From assembly GCF_000063605.1 (NCBI RefSeq), contig NC_009497.1:248001-312000 (forward strand): a stretch of DNA of 64,000 bases. The letters are read 5' to 3'. Source of the stretch: Mycoplasmopsis agalactiae PG2. GTDB taxonomy: Bacteria; Bacillota_I; Bacilli_A; Mycoplasmatales; Metamycoplasmataceae. The notes under the pieces are model-generated. The model had not been told where the DNA came from. It did not search any database and saw only the letters and a program-made list of their open reading frames with translations. The translations under genes and the position numbers were made by a program. Each line of letters starts with the position of its first letter. Positions within the stretch are counted from its first letter, which is position 1. Of this stretch, positions 63,736 to 64,000 are shown in pieces.

Positions 63736-64000
63736 TTATAGGCTTTTGAAGATATTTACATCAGTTGTTAGGTGTACTATACCTAAAATTGATACAGCTA
63801 TTATAGCTATTATTAGTAAGACTAACAATGTCACGGCAGCAATAAATAAAACATTCTTTTTAGCAACTGTGCCTTTTTCTTTAGATTCTTCTTGTACTAA
63901 TATTTGTTCTTCAGCAGGAAGTGTGTAATCTTCTATATTAACACTTGGAGCAACACGATCTTCATAGAAGTATGGTTGATTTTCAACTGCCTTAGGTGCT
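63736..64000 (-). CDS. Membrane protein, C-terminal part (runs off window)
   Basis: The last 87 codons of a minus-strand gene: a hydrophilic region (APKAVENQPYFYEDRV, PAEEQILVQEESKEKG) then one membrane segment (NVLFIAAVTLLVLLIIAIIA, about 28 residues in all) and a short tail ending VNIFKSL before TAA 63736-63738. No family is recognised. It lies upstream of glyQS in the same direction. Confidence 0.7.
   Translation of the reverse strand, partial: APKAVENQPYFYEDRVAPSVNIEDYTLPAEEQILVQEESKEKGTVAKKNVLFIAAVTLLVLLIIAIIAVSILGIVHLTTDVNIFKSL

Noticed and set aside
63725-63928. Plus-strand open frame at the right end
   Set aside because: The minus-strand frame has protein-like composition with a clear membrane segment and a stop, so the plus frame is a shadow.

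Overview
The window looks like chromosome from a hominis-group mycoplasma (Mycoplasmopsis), most like the M. bovis / M. agalactiae lineage. The sequence is very AT-rich. UGA must be read as tryptophan: almost every long gene is split at in-frame TGA codons and becomes full-length once they are read as Trp. There are many lipoproteins whose signal peptides end in a lipobox of the IAAKC/IAASC type, as in the variable surface lipoproteins of that lineage. The species is inferred, not proven. All coordinates and translations were worked out by hand under genetic code 4.

Layout. 1-2.1 kb (minus): 5' part of a RecD2-like helicase gene and a frameshifted GIY-YIG nuclease. 2.7-3.4 kb: eight tRNA genes. 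3.5-8.8 kb: pyrG, ileS, lspA. 9-10.8 kb: a P68/P80-like lipoprotein. 11.0-11.4 kb: five tRNA genes. 11.7-19.7 kb: ruvAB, secDF, truB, a HAD phosphatase, ribF, rpsO, an alpha/beta hydrolase. 19.8-24.8 kb: an ABC importer (ATPase, two permeases) with a second P68/P80-like lipoprotein. 24.9-25.9 kb (minus): an orphan lipoprotein. 26.2-31.4 kb: gdpP, rplI, dnaB and a CNNM/CorC-type gene, tightly packed. 31.5 kb: tRNA-Gly. 31.8-37.1 kb: an accessory block of five lipoprotein genes and a stand-alone PTS EIIB domain. 37.3-40.2 kb: a CoA-disulfide-reductase-like enzyme overlapping a DAACS symporter. 40.3-41.7 kb (minus): rmuC. 41.9-49.5 kb (minus): an apparent operon of four surface-lipoprotein genes preceded by a TPP riboswitch. 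49.8-51.7 kb: a decayed DpnII/MboI-type restriction-modification system. 51.8-53.7 kb: rpsB-tsf. 53.7-63.6 kb (minus): a second S41 lipoprotein, dut, nox, nif3-like, rpoD, dnaG, glyQS, then the 3' end of a membrane-protein gene.

Most striking points. (1) A TPP riboswitch with a terminator-type expression platform lies directly upstream of the 41.9-49.3 kb surface operon (a six-repeat lipoprotein, two BspA-like leucine-rich-repeat lipoproteins, an S41-protease-like lipoprotein). None of these is a recognised thiamine gene. (2) Simple-sequence tracts and frameshifts cluster on surface and defence genes: a C6 and a C9 tract in paired lipoprotein promoters, a (CT)10 tract upstream of another, an A9 tract near the end of its coding region, and single-base frameshifts in two P68/S41 lipoproteins, a repeat lipoprotein, the GIY-YIG gene and both R-M genes. 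This fits contingency loci mixed with gene decay, but assembly errors in homopolymers must be excluded. (3) A recurring CCTATAAAACAGG motif, often inside terminator hairpins, is scattered through intergenic spacers. (4) Several genes (secDF, ribF, ABC ATPase, gdpP, dut) have a TATAAT-like -10 box only 7-10 nt before the ATG and no Shine-Dalgarno, which suggests leaderless mRNAs.
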